From Perilla frutescens (lineage: Eukaryota; Streptophyta; Magnoliopsida; Lamiales; Lamiaceae), in the NCBI GenBank assembly GCA_026008535.1, contig BRKX01000009.1:48915001-48979000 (forward strand): a DNA stretch of 64,000 bases. Reading direction: 5' to 3'. The notes beneath the pieces were generated by a model that did not search any database, was not told the DNA's origin, and saw only the letters and a program-made list of their open reading frames with translations. Shown here in pieces: positions 23,621 to 34,901 of the stretch. Positions within the stretch are counted from its first letter, which is position 1. Each line of letters starts with the position of its first letter. A program made the position numbers and the translations under genes.

Positions 23621-26600
23621 GTTTAGTTGGTTTGTAGGTTGACATGTTTGCATCTTCAAGAAGATCAAGTGTATACTTTTTTTTGACTAAGAAACAAACC
23701 AGATGATGAACGGTCCATTTCTATATCGAGAAAGTAACGCATAGCTCCAAGATCTTTAATGGCAAAAGTTGAATGAAGTGAAGCCTTTAGAACACCAATC
23801 TCTTCTTGATTATCACATGTAATAATCAAATCGTCAACATACACCAAACCAATGAGTCTGCCATGCTTACCATTTCTGATAAACATAGAAGAATCACCAA
23901 CACATCTCTTGAAACTAGATGATATGAGTACTGAGCTCAACTTGGAATACCAAGCTCTTGAAGATTGCTTGAGGCCACAAATAGCTTTGTGTAACTTGCA
24001 GACAACACCATGTTCATGTTCTCTATCATGTCGTGGATGAAGTTTCATGTACACTTCTAGATCTTCTTCCGGTTCTCCATATAAGAAGGTATTTTTTTAC
24101 ATCCATTTGATACAAATTAAGACCAACCACAATTGATTGCAACTAAAAGGAGAACTCACATTGTGTTCATTTTGGCTATTGGTGCAGATGTTTCTTTATA
24201 GTCTATTCCTAATGTATGTGTGAAGTCTTTAGCAACTAGTCTAGGCTTGTGTCATTTCATAGTTCCATCTGTACGAAATTTGATCTTGTAAATCCATCTT
24301 GATCCTTAGGCTTTTTTTCCTTGAGACAACTGAACCACACTCTAAGTATGATTGTCACGCAGAGCATTAATTGCACACTTCATATCCTTTAAGCCTAACA
24401 GAAACTTGTCTTTGTCTAGATGATTTTCTTCTAACTATGAGATCTGATTGCTCAATAACAACCTCATTATCTCTATTTTCCACTTCAGTGCTAGAATAAT
24501 CCCCATCATTAATTTCAGCCTCATGATTTTCATCAGTTATAATAGGAGTTGAAGGAAGCTGAGGTATTACAGTACTACTCTCTACAATAGGCATTGGGAA
24601 TAGCTCAAATGAATGCTCCCCTTCATGTTTGACCTGTTATTTTTTGAAGAAGAAACTTAATTCATCAAATCTAACATTTCTAGAAATAATGATTTTTCTA
24701 GAGATTGGATCATAACATTTGTACCCCTTTGAGAAGAAGAATATCTCATGAAGACACATTTTAATGCTCTAGAATCAAGCTTATCCCTCTGTTTAGGATG
24801 GATTTATACATAGCACACACATCCAAACACTCTAAGCTGAGTAATATTGGTCTTTCTACCATTCAATACTTTATAAGGAGACTAGAATTTAACACACTCC
24901 TAGGAAGTTTATTAATGAGATATGCATCCATTTGAATGGAATATGACTACAAGTTCTTAGGCATGTTGGATTGAAGCATGAGAGATCTTGTTTTCTCAAG
25001 TAGATCTCTATTCTTGCACTCAGAAACTTTATTTTGTTGTGGTGTACCAACACAGCTAGTTTGAGGCAGAATTTCTATGTTGCTTAGATATTCATACATG
25101 ATTTTTGATGTGTACTTAGTGCCATTATCAGATCTTAAAGTGCTTATGGTTGATTTGAAATGATTTTTGACCAAGTTATGAAAATTTTTAAAGTTAGTAA
25201 ATTACTTCATTTTTAAACTTCAACAAGTATATGAAAGTAGTCCTAGAAAAATCATTAATGAAAGAAACATAGAACCTGTAACCATCATGAGAATCTACCA
25301 TTGAAGGTCTCCAAACATCTGTATGAACAAGTTCAAAAGGCTTGGAGGTTCTTGAATGAGAATTGGAAAACGATAATCTTGTGACTTTAATTTATAACAA
25401 GTTTCACACTCATAATTTTTGTTACAAAAAATAAAAAAGACATGACATGAGTGGAAGGATGTGCTAAGCATCTATGCCACAATTCTTGATGGTTTTGAGG
25501 GACGTGATCGGTCAGAAGACTAAAAAACTAGTAGATGTTGAGATGTAGTAAATGCCATAAAGATAGAACCCTTCACCAATCTTCCTCTGAGAAACTCAAT
25601 CCTGAAAAATGACACTATGAGTTGAGAAAATAACAAGACAAACAAGGAGTTGAATAAGTTTTTCTAGAGATAGAAGTTTGAATGGGAAAGAATGAACAAA
25701 TAAAATCAGAGAGTTTTTAATTTTTGACAATAAATTTAGCTTCTTTTTACTTAAAACAAGTACTTTAGTTCCATTTGCTATGGAGACATGAATAGGATTT
25801 GTGAATTTTTGAAATTCATAAAGTTTTAAAGAACCATTATTCTGTGTTGTCATGTACCAGAGTCAACCATTCAAAAATCTCCAGTCTTACTAAGATCTAA
25901 AGTAGTAGACAAGACACAAATGATACCTGAAATTTCATCAGTGGGAGCCATGTTGGTTTTTGCCAAGAAACCAACAAAATTCCCTAGTATAGCACTTAAG
26001 TTTGCACCATCTCCACATCCTTGCTTTAATTTTATAAAGTTAGCAAACTTATTGATAATATTGAGATGATTGATGGAACAACTGAAAACTCGCTATCAAT
26101 AATGTTAGCTTTAAGAGTATAGGACTGTTTCTTGATGAAGTTGCCATCTTCATTGAACTTTAGCTTTAGTTCAAGGTGTACAATCTAGCATTTTTATGTG
26201 ACCAATTCCTTGTCATCCAATCTTTATGTAGTGATTACACCTAAGATCAGGCCTTTTACCTCTATATAGTCTTGTGATTGCAAATGTTCTATTTTCAGGA
26301 ACATTTGATTCAGTGCTAACAACTACCGCACTTGTATTCATCACCTTCCTCATCACTTTCTCTCTTTATATTGCATTACACACTATTTGGAATCTTGAAA
26401 GCTCAAGTGTCATCAAAATATGACTCTTCAGGTCCTTATAATCGGCTAGCTACAAGGCTTGCAAGTAGCTAAAATACCTTGTCTTCTTCAGCTCTCATGA
26501 GTAGAATGGTTGCATCAGTAGTGTGAGGCATGTATAGATCAAGCTCATTCCACTTTGCCTTTAAGTTACCAAGATGCTGAATAAAGAAGAGATTACCTTG

Positions 26601-26990
26601 ATGAGTTTTAGCAAGATCTTTTTTACGTTAAAACACTCTTGCACCATTGTTCATGTCCCCATACATGTCTTTCACTGATTTCTACAGATGGTAGGATGAA
26701 TCTGAATAGTTGAATATTTCAGATAGCTTTGGCTCCATAGAGTTAAGGAGCCACGACATCACAAGCTAGTCTTGAGCTAACCAGGAAGAATACTCAGGTG
26801 AGTTTGCATTAGGCACTCTATTCTTATTAGACATGAAGCTTAGCTTGGATCTACTTCCAAGTGCAAGATTAATTGCTATACTCCAAGATAAGTAATTGTA
26901 CTCATTGAGTAACACTGAGCTTAGACGTTGATTTAGATTGGGATAAGAGATTGTTTTATATTTTTATGTTGTGTCTACCATAATGATTTA
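23621..26990 (-). pseudogene. copia gag-pol upstream part (gag, protease, integrase, RT), broken
   Basis: Minus-strand pieces in copia order. 25596-25853 carries the protease-flanking stretch (MTTQNNGSLKLYEF). 24947-25174 is the integrase core (TLRSDNGTKYTS with the catalytic Asp, and TPQQNKVSECKNRDLLE). 24367-24594 is the integrase-RT spacer. 23665-24054 is reverse transcriptase (HKAICGLKQSSRAWYSK and the catalytic YVDD in GLVYVDDLIITCD). Gag-derived sequence should fill about 25900-26990 but has no long frame. Stops and indels interrupt every domain, and the CACTA insertion cuts the RT at 23620. Confidence 0.88.
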
Positions 26991-27062
26991 GAGATGAGAT
27001 AACAATAAGAATAATGAACAAAAGTAGAGGTAGGTCCGAGAAGGATCACTGCTTTGATATCG

Positions 27063-28409
27063 TGATGAAATTGAGAAGCTGATATGCCATGATAAAAGAG
27101 AAAAGATAAGATGGTGGTGAACGAGATGGAAGCAAAGTTGCAAATATTTTGTATATATTTTTGGTGAGATTACAAACTACATATGATACCTTTTTTGGAT
27201 ATGAATTGATGATGTTTAAGTTGATAAGTTGTGTGATTTTCATAGCTTTTTTGCTCATTATGTTATCATTTGGTATTTTGGATGTATTTGTGAGTTTTGC
27301 AGTAAAGTGGTGAATTTGATGATTATTTGATGCAAAATGATCAAGTATGTGCTTGAAGAGCTAAATGAGGGAACAATTAAGTCTTTGGACCGCATTTGAA
27401 GAGCAAAGCCCATGATAATTGATGTAATTAATTCTCTATAATCCAAATGGGTGATTGAAGATCTTAGAAAGATGGAGAATTGAGTTAGGAGCGTTGTGTA
27501 AGTTGAATCGGCTTAATCCGATGAGAAACAAGTGAGAACGAGTCGTTTTAGTGAAGTCTGCGTGTGCAAGGTTGACCCGACCCACCGGTCGACCCAGGGG
27601 GCTTGTTTTACACCTAATAGGGTCGACGGGTCAGCTGTTCGACCCGCCCGTCGACCCGGACGGACCCAGTTCGGGAGTTTCAAGGTTTTTCTTCACTTTG
27701 GGCTTCGTTTTAACCATAGGGCTCCCTCCAACAATATAAATACCTCATCCACTCATTAAGAGAAATAGTCCAGTCCCACACAGTCCAAGTCGTCCAACAC
27801 AGTCCAGTACAATTTAATACAGTACAAAGGTGATATTAAATTACTTAAAAGAACCGAAAGATGAATAGGTAATTTATTAATTGACTTTACAAACTTACTC
27901 AAAAGAGATATTAATATCTCCGTGATCTTTCACCATATATGAATTAAATTGGTTTGTTGAATTGATTGATCTTGCATGGATGACATTGTAGTAAAAACAT
28001 GCCCTAGGATCTATTGTCTTTTATTTGATCTTTATATTATTCCCATGTTCTTTTTATTTGCATATTATTTTATTTGAACTCTCAAATAAATCCTAGTATC
28101 TAGATATTATTAAGGTGTCTATGTTTTAGTACTCACAATATTATTTGCCATCATAATCCATGTGGATACGATACTCTTGCTTACTATGTATTACAATTAC
28201 ACCGTACACTTGTAGTTGTTTTTACTGCTAATAAAATAGTGGTCAACATATAAAACAACCCATATCCATAATTTAAGGATATTGGCAATAACTACAAGAT
28301 TTACACAAAAGTCAACAACTAACACATCTACTACCAACTTATCAGTAAAAAGTAAAAAGTGACTGGTCTTGAAAGATGTGGAGCCATACTTTAAAGCTAT
28401 ACTTCAATT
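27063..28409 (-). repeat. 5' LTR of the copia element, interrupted by a solo LTR
   Basis: The two halves (27063-27183 and 28251-28409) together correspond to the 234-bp LTR at 16248-16481, with one extra stretch of about 50 bp (near 28295-28340). The break carries a 5-bp duplication, acata. Confidence 0.85.
27184..28245 (+). mobile_element. Solo LTR (1062 bp) inside the copia LTR
   Basis: Starts TGATACC and ends GTGGTCA, flanked by the perfect 5-bp duplication acata (27179-27183 and 28246-28250). The empty site is visible in the partner LTR (ctacatataaaac). A TATA-box-like tataaata lies at about 27736, and the AT-rich 3' half suits an LTR end. No internal retroviral genes are present, so it arose by LTR-LTR recombination. 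The parent superfamily is not determinable. The GC-rich stretch with repeated gtcgac near 27560-27670 creates spurious ORFs. Confidence 0.88.
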
Positions 28410-28455
28410 AAATCTAAGTTCCTTCACACCACCATGAGGTTCCAATTGCCTGTTT
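28410..28455 (-). pseudogene. PMEI-like pseudogene, continuation beyond the copia insertion
   Basis: The sequence aatctaagttccttcacaccaccatgagg lines up with 36295-36325 in the intact gene (aatctaagttcctccgcgccactacgagg), continuing the coding homology that stops at 16247. Homology fades after about 28450, so the N-terminal half is deleted or unrecognisable. Confidence 0.75.
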
Positions 28456-28799
28456 CATCTACTTTTTAAATAGTTGTAACTTCGATTTTGGGATATTTCA
28501 ACGCACGTCTCGTTTGTCATTTTGGAAGCAGAGGTTTGTTCCGTATTGGTTGAGCAGTATGATCTCCACGAAGATCATTTTTAGGGGATAAGTAATAACA
28601 AATCATTTTTTTTTACTTAATTAATATATAGTGATCTTTCTTAAATTGAGTTTCTTATATATTGTAGTAGTGATAATTTAGTCTTTTTTTTATTATATTT
28701 CCCCTTTAGTTGAGTGCATTTTTAGGATTTTAGCTCGAGTTTTTATTTATTTCTCATTTTATCTTAGTTAAATTAAGGAAAAATAGTTTATGATTCGAA

Positions 28800-30505
28800 T
28801 TGTGTAATTCAGGCCAAAAAGTGAAGTTAGTCGAAGTCGAGACCATTGGGAGCGGGACGAAGGGAAAAAAAGTCTAGGACTCGAGCCCGAGCATCACACA
28901 CACGTGGAGAGGTGCGACCCGAGCGGAGGCGCGATCCAGGTGCTGATTCAATGTGAGGTTTGACTTTGAGCTATGTTGCTTCTACGTGGGGTTCGAACGT
29001 TCAAAAAGTGTGACTGGTGGGGGTGAGCTGCATGCTCGCGTTGATCAAGGACCCCGTATCGCACCCCAGCACCTTTTTCACGGATTTGTCTATTTTATTT
29101 CATTTTAGATTTATTTTCGTATGAAAATTTTTCCCTAAGTATAAAAGGACTTCCAAATTCGAATTTCTAGGGTAAACCACTTTTATTTACCAAAAATACA
29201 CTTGTTTCTTGGGAGAGAATTTTGTAGAAGGAAGTTTGGGAATTTGAAGGCAAGAAGAATGAAGATTGAAGTCTTTTTAGGTTTAATCTCAGCCTTTCTC
29301 TATTATTTCAATTTTGTATTGAGATGTTTATTTTCTTTGGATATGAGTAGCTAAATTTTTTTAAGTTTTTTATTTCTCTAATCATGTTTTAAACAAGTTT
29401 TTTATTTTCATGTTTTAATCTTTGGTAAGGGTGTTTCTATTTACACCACTATTTTTTTAATATACACCACATCATGTGTATCACTAGTCACTACATACAC
29501 CACCATTTTAAAAAAAATCATTATTTTTTACTTTACACACCAATTTTTTTCTTTCACACTTTTACCCTCAATTAAAAAAGAAAAAAAATAGATTCAATTA
29601 CATGGCTTCTCCATAGCCAATCGTCAAAATTAAATTGAGGATTCTTCACAATAACCATGGCAATTCTTCAAATCCCAACCACCGCCAGCTCCGTCGCCCT
29701 CCATCTTATAATACATACATAATTTTTGTTCTGAGAGAGGAGAGAGGAGAGACGGGAAGAAATATTGAGACACTACAAGAAAACAATACATTCATAAATT
29801 TATTTTTAATAATTTGCATGCAAATTAAAACCGGTCCCCCCGTCCCCAACTTAATTCGATTTTATATTCCGTACGTTTTCCTTTGCTTTGTTTATTGATG
29901 TTTGCTTGCTTGGTTAGTTTAATAAGACAATGTTTGGTAGCCTGGATAAAGATATATTAGTAAAGGTATCCAGCAAAAACCGTGTGTTTGGTAGCCATTG
30001 CTCGTTCACATGAGGCCCGGTCCTAACGCGAGGCCCGAGGTGTAATTTACTGATTCGGCTAGACAATGTAACCGACACCCCCCTCGATTACAGTTTCTGG
30101 CGTAGCAATCTTAGTATATATACCTTTATCTAGGCTACCAAACATTGCCTAAACTAATTTACTCATTCCAGAAGTTAGTCTACCAAATAAAACAATGTAC
30201 CAAACAGATGTGTGAAGCAATCTTAGTATATTTTTCTTAATAACCAAACACCCAATTAAAATAGCTAATACGCAATTATCTTACAAAACAATCCAGATTT
30301 TATTAATGTGGGTATATCCGTACCAGTATACCAAACATTGCCTAAGTAGTAAAAACAATCTTTTCAACTCCGTTTGTCTAGATAAGTTGAAATATTTAAG
30401 TCGTAATAATTGCATGATTAACTAAAATAATTCTGTGTGGTTCGACCTAGACTCGCTTAGTACAGACAAGCACATTGTGCACTTGCAAGTGAGTGAGAAA
30501 GTAAA
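28800..30505. mobile_element. Probable remnant of a long LTR (gypsy-like)
   Basis: A stretch with LTR character: GC-rich 5' part (28830-29070), an 'agtataaaaggactt' TATA-like site near 29137, a long AT-rich part, and a closing 'gtgtggttcgacctagactcgcttagtac...gtgcacttgca' phrase typical of long plant gypsy LTR ends. A MITE sits inside at 29926-30149. I could not define TG/CA ends or a target duplication. No coding potential is seen. Confidence 0.3.
29926..30149. mobile_element. PIF/Harbinger-type (Tourist-like) MITE
   Basis: 224 bp with terminal inverted repeats (left GACAATGTTTGGTAGCCTGG, right reversed GGCAATGTTTGGTAGCCTAG) and the 3-bp duplication TAA (29923-29925, 30150-30152), the hallmark of this superfamily. 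A second copy of the right terminus (ccaaacattgcc followed by TAA) ends at 30342. A related truncated copy or longer composite therefore adjoins it. Confidence 0.82.
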
Positions 30506-30619
30506 ACATTTGGAAACTTGAAATTTTAACATCAAGTAGCATCATAATTAAACTTGATAGTTAATGTTTGCGCGTTTTATAAGTTTCAATTTTGAAATTT
30601 ATCAATGTATTTAAATATC

Positions 30620-30833
30620 TGTTAGTTAGAACTTAGAAGTGAGATAGAGTTAGTTAGCCACGTGTTACTGTGTTAGTAGATCCGCATTTTATGCATGTTA
30701 GTTAGAGCTCATGCATGCATTATAAATATGACTATATGAGCAATGTAATTGTAAATACATTCATTCTGAAATAATACCTCTCAAATATTCTCTCATCTCT
30801 CTTGCTGTTTACTAGTTTTAACAAAATTGAAAG
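30620..30833 (+). mobile_element. Possible copia solo LTR (214 bp)
   Basis: Starts TGTTAGTTAGAAC and ends TTTTAACA. It contains a TATA box (tataaatatga, about 30721) and a 3' region with 'tgtaaatacattcattctgaaataatacctctc', as in short copia LTRs. I see no matching target duplication, so the call rests on internal layout. Confidence 0.45.
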
Positions 30834-31432
30834 TGTACTGCTTTAATTGTGAAGTATAACCAGCGCTTGATTTATTAAATTATAAACGTTTAATAAAGGA
30901 GATAATTTTAGTCCTTTGTTTCATTTAATTTATATGTTAATGAGAAATATATGATTGTAAACTAATTAATATAATTTCAATTCATTAAAATAATTTCTAT
31001 TAGTGATAGTGACACAATGTAAGATCTCAAACAAGATTTTTGTTATTGATAATGACATAATATAAGATCTCAAACTAGATTTTTGTTATCGTACCATTCG
31101 TACGTATTTAAAGTAAGTGAAGTTAGGGCAATCAAATTAATCATAAGTAAAAAAAAATGATAAGTTTCAATATTTTTACCTAGAATGATACACTTGGATG
31201 CATGAAAATTTGACTTTGACAACACTTGTTAGAGGATAAATATTTTTTAGTGCGTTTAGAAATTTGAAATAATATAGAAGTGATGCACTAAAGTAGGCAT
31301 TAGGCAGTGAACAATGAAGGCATAACAACCTTATAGTACATATCCCATTCAGAAAGATTGATCTTTTAGGTTTTACAACAAAAATTTTAAATGGGGAAAA
31401 AGGTCAAATACACTCTTAATGTTTGTCCTAAG

Positions 31433-31714
31433 ACAGGTCTTATGTGCACTAGGTGCATATCAGACGGTCAACGCTCGCTGACCCAGTCAATGCGTTGACC
31501 AAAAAATCCATCAAAATCAGTATCAGTATCAATTAGCCAAAAAAGAATAAAGAAAAAAGCTGTCAATATGAGTATCAATCATAACACTATAAAGCATTAG
31601 TCAAATTTCAAAAAGTATTATTTGTATCCCCAAAAAGTATCACATGTTTTGATGATTTTTTTGGTCAACACGTCGACCGTCTGATGTATATCTTATATAC
31701 ATAAGAATTTGTGT
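31433..31714. mobile_element. Mutator-type MITE, copy 1
   Basis: 282 bp flanked by tgtcctaag (31424-31432) and tgtcctcaag (31715-31724), a 9-10-bp duplication. The ends are imperfect inverted repeats sharing 'TCTTATGT...ATATCAGACGGTC', and the interior shows 'gacccagtcaatgcgttgacc'. It sits in the left TIR of the larger element. Confidence 0.72.
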
Positions 31715-32244
31715 TGTCCTCAAGATCAAATAAACCCTTCAAGTAATTTTAGGTATAAATAAGCCTTTAATGTTGAGTATTATTGACATACATGCCCATC
31801 TCTACTATATTCACGCCAAAACATGTTTGTGCCAAATTTTATTCTATATTTTAAACTCTTTTTAAACATTAACAATAAGAACTAATTAGTTAAAATTTAT
31901 AATCTTATTTATTTATATTAATTTTTTCTCATTTGTCTATATTTTGTTTCATAAAAATGAATTTATTATTATAGATTTATGAAAAATAAATAATAGAATA
32001 TTGCGGAAACTATTTTTTATTTAAATTTCATACATTTATTTATCTTAAATTATTTATTAACAACACTATTACAATATTTAATTTTTATATTTAAATTAAA
32101 TTGTGGAGTAGACAACCCAAAATTCTATCTCGATTGTGAATTAAATTATGATTTAATTGAAATAAATTATTTTTTCAGGAATACATTGCAGCTACATTAT
32201 TATTCTTTCCGCAATATTACCATGCTTTCATTTTTATGTACATT

Positions 32245-33170
32245 TCAGGTTCTGTGGATGCCCAAAGTTCGTTGGAAAAACGTGTTGGTTTTTCTTTTTG
32301 GATAATATTCATTTTCGCGAAACTTATTTTTTGTCGAGAGGGCCGGGAAATCAAGTGGCCAATTGCTTGGCTTCTTCTCGGGTTTCTTCGTGTATTTGGT
32401 TTGATACTATTCCTTGTATTCTTTCTTTGATTCATAAGGATTCTTATGGTCTTGGTTATTCTCGTTTTATTTAGAGAAATACTCTTTTTCTTGTAGGTAA
32501 AAACTTGCATGCACTAGGTGTATATATGGTTATATTAGACCGTCAATATTTTTGACCGGGTTAAATGTGGGTCAACGCGCGTTGACCCGGTCAACCCGCA
32601 AGAAAGAAAAATGATAAAATAGATGATATTTTTTAATGATACAAATAATACTTTTTGAATTTTGAGTGATACTTTTTAATGTTACGGTTGATACTGATTT
32701 TGACGGATTTTATTTATTTATTTATTTTGGCTGATACTTTTTAAGGATACAAGTGATACTTTTGGGCTTTTGAGTGATACTTTTTAGTGTTACGGTTGAT
32801 ACTGATTTTGACGGTTATTTATTTATTTGTTTGTTTTGGCCGATACTTTTTTAGGCTTTTGAGTGATACTTTTTAGTGTTACGGTTGATACTAATTTGGA
32901 AATTTTTTTTTGGAGTTGGCCGGGTCAACGTGTATTTTCCGGTATTGATCGGTCAACGCGTTGACCCCGTCAATGCGCCTGATGGTGCACCTAGTGCACA
33001 CAGTGCTTCTCTTTCCTGTATGGTTTTTACCTTTTTGAGTTTTCCATATAAGTTTTAATGAGGTTTCGGTCCTTGAGTTATCAGTTTGTGATATCTAGGA
33101 TTGATAGGTTTTTTTTTTTTTTTTTACATTTTGTTATATACAAACTTTAATTGAGTTAAACTCATTAATG
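32245..33170 (+). pseudogene. LINE 3'-end fragment, interrupted by a MITE
   Basis: The RNase H end of a LINE related to the copy at 13290-13971. VLWMPKVRWKNVL parallels VPWILKGRWRWVL. The stretch reading GN-VANCLASSRVS then ends in GYSRFI and a stop at about 32472. The 3' tail also aligns on both sides of the inserted MITE (32496-33011), continuing to about 33170. Frameshifts and a stop are present. Confidence 0.75.
32496..33011. mobile_element. Mutator-type MITE, copy 2 (longer relative)
   Basis: 516 bp between the near-identical 9-bp sites tttcttgta (32487-32495) and tttcctgta (33012-33020). The ends share the inverted core 'GCACTAGGTG'. The interior has repeated 'tgatactttttagtgttacggttgatactgattttgacgg' blocks and several gtcaacgcg/cgcgttgac palindromes, shared in part with copy 1. 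Confidence 0.75.
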
Positions 33171-33344
33171 TGTGTACTTTGTTTGCTAAAAAAATTAATT
33201 TTTTTTTTATTGTGTACTTATTAAATCCGCCAAGGAACCAAATTAAGTGACTGTCCACTTTTTATTGATTTCAATGGTATTTTGATTTCATTACTATAAA
33301 AATAGCCTTTGAAATATTTTATTATTTTTTTCTGTAAATTTATA

Positions 33345-34441
33345 TGTTGAGTGCTGTATGACATTGAGGTTCAATGTTGCACTCGATGTCAGACAGATTT
33401 TCTGCGACATCATCTGTGACATAGTCGTAACTAATCTTATCATTTCCTAGTTTTATTTATTATTTTAATGAATAAAATAATTTTATATATCTTAAAATAT
33501 ATGTGTATATCCATGAAATAGATATTTTAAATAAATGGATATATACATATTAGATATATTATTTAAATAGAGTTTGACAAAGTCAAAACTCTATCTCCTA
33601 TTTTTAGGGCTTCTTGTTTTCTTTTATTTAACCTCTTTTCTTTTTCAGATTTTTATTTACTGGAATATTTGGAAAATAGGTGAGAACGTGGGATATGGCT
33701 TCAACTATGCCATGGAGACGGTTTTTTTCTCACACGCGATGGAGTAGTGATGAAGAGCGGTTATCTCCAACCCACGATCAAGAAAGAGAAGACTTGAGCC
33801 TTGTCTATTCAAGTGAAGAAGTATATAAGGGATATGATCGACACTTGAAGACTTATTCAAGCTCAATCCATTTTCCGCTGTGTGAAGATTGAAAAAAGCT
33901 TGAGTCACAAACTTAGTATAGGTTTCGTCCTTCGTTCCTTCTTCTATCTTAATGTTTGTTGTTGTTCAATCCTTTCACAGAATAGATTGTACAAATTAGG
34001 ATAGATAGCAAAGTTGTGAAACCTTTACTAGTTTATATACAAATTGATGGGATGTCAATTTATTTGTTTTAGTTTATATACAAGTTGACGGGATGTCAAT
34101 TTGTATGTTGTAGTTTGTATATGAATTGATGGGATGTCAATTTACATGTTTTAGTTCTTTTTAGTAATAGTCTAGATTAGAACTTGTAAATGTTGCTAAA
34201 GTGTTGAGAGCCTTCGCGTCCAACATCGACAGCTTGAGAATTTTGTACTCATAGTAGTATAATTTCACCCTGAGGCAATTACACACATGTTGTGTGTGAT
34301 TTAAAAGTTATATCTTGTTTCATTCTGCACTTTATTTCCTGCATATTTATGTTAAGATAGTTGTGTTAATTATCTTTAACATTGAGTTTGACATTACGAA
34401 TCTATGTCTAATTTCAGTGTTTGTGGCAACAAATTCCAACA
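33345..34441 (+). mobile_element. Solo LTR (1097 bp), probably copia
   Basis: Starts TGTTGAGTGC, ends ATTCCAACA, and is flanked by ttata (33340-33344) and ctata (34442-34446), a 4/5 match. It contains a TATA box (tatataagg, about 33821). It interrupts the right TIR of the surrounding element, whose similarity to the left TIR resumes beyond it, which independently supports the boundaries. Confidence 0.65.
34030..34160. repeat. Threefold tandem repeat of about 50 bp in the solo LTR
   Basis: Three copies of 'agtttatatacaaattgatgggatgtcaatttatttgtttt' with small changes. Confidence 0.85.
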
Positions 34442-34901
34442 CTATAATATTAAATACATTTTCATAAAACAAAATATAAATAAACGGAAAAAGCTAAGTG
34501 TAAATGAGATTATAATTTCTAATTAATTTGTTAATGTTTTAAAAGAATTTAAAATATAAAATAAAATTTGACACAAACTTATTTTGGAGTGAAAATCATA
34601 GAGAGGGGCACGCATGTCAATTATATCCAATATTAAGGGTTTATTTGTACCTAAAAATACTCGAATGGCTTATTTGATCCTAAGGGCAAACATTAAGGAT
34701 GTATTTGACCCTTTTTCTCATTAAAAATTAAAAAATGTGACAAATATATGTTCTCTCCCTATTAAGTTATTATTTTCTAATACATCTTAATTTCTCTCTC
34801 ATTGATATGTGTGCCTTTATATATTTTCTTAATTTCCTCAACATATTTAATGTGGGAGATTTTATAAGGATAAAATTGGGAGAGAGAGTATTAAAAAATG
34901 A

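Larger units (their letters stand above)
16248..28409 (-). mobile_element. Ty1/copia retrotransposon, split by nested insertions
   Basis: Copia element in minus orientation: 3' LTR 16248-16481, polypurine tract next to it (CTTGAGAGGGAG on the minus strand), pol fragments, a primer-binding-site-like stretch at about 27049-27062 (GATATCAAAGC on the minus strand, close to the tRNA-Met-type TGGTATCAGAGC), and 5' LTR 27063-28409. The flanking duplication is gaatc (16243-16247) against aaatc (28410-28414). The site is confirmed because PMEI coding homology continues directly across it. Removing the two inner insertions leaves about 4.8 kb, a normal copia size. All ORFs are broken. The LTR difference and decayed ORFs mark it as older than the insertions inside it. 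Confidence 0.9.
31393..34719. mobile_element. Long-TIR Mutator-like element with several nested insertions
   Basis: Arms of over 300 bp in inverted orientation. The left arm begins ggggaaaaaggtcaaatac at 31393. The reversed right arm begins gagaaaaagggtcaaatac at 34719. Similarity continues through 'ttaatgtttg-cct', 'aggta-aaataa-cc', 'ttgacat-c-tgccc' and 'aacattaacaa'. The left arm is broken by a MITE (31433-31714) and the right arm by a solo LTR (33345-34441), after which the arm similarity resumes. The interior contains LINE debris and a second MITE. No transposase is seen, and I found no clear target duplication. Confidence 0.75.

Noticed and set aside
27532..27759. Overlapping frames in the solo LTR
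   Set aside because: Produced by a GC-rich stretch with repeated gtcgac. They lie in an LTR and have no domain resemblance.
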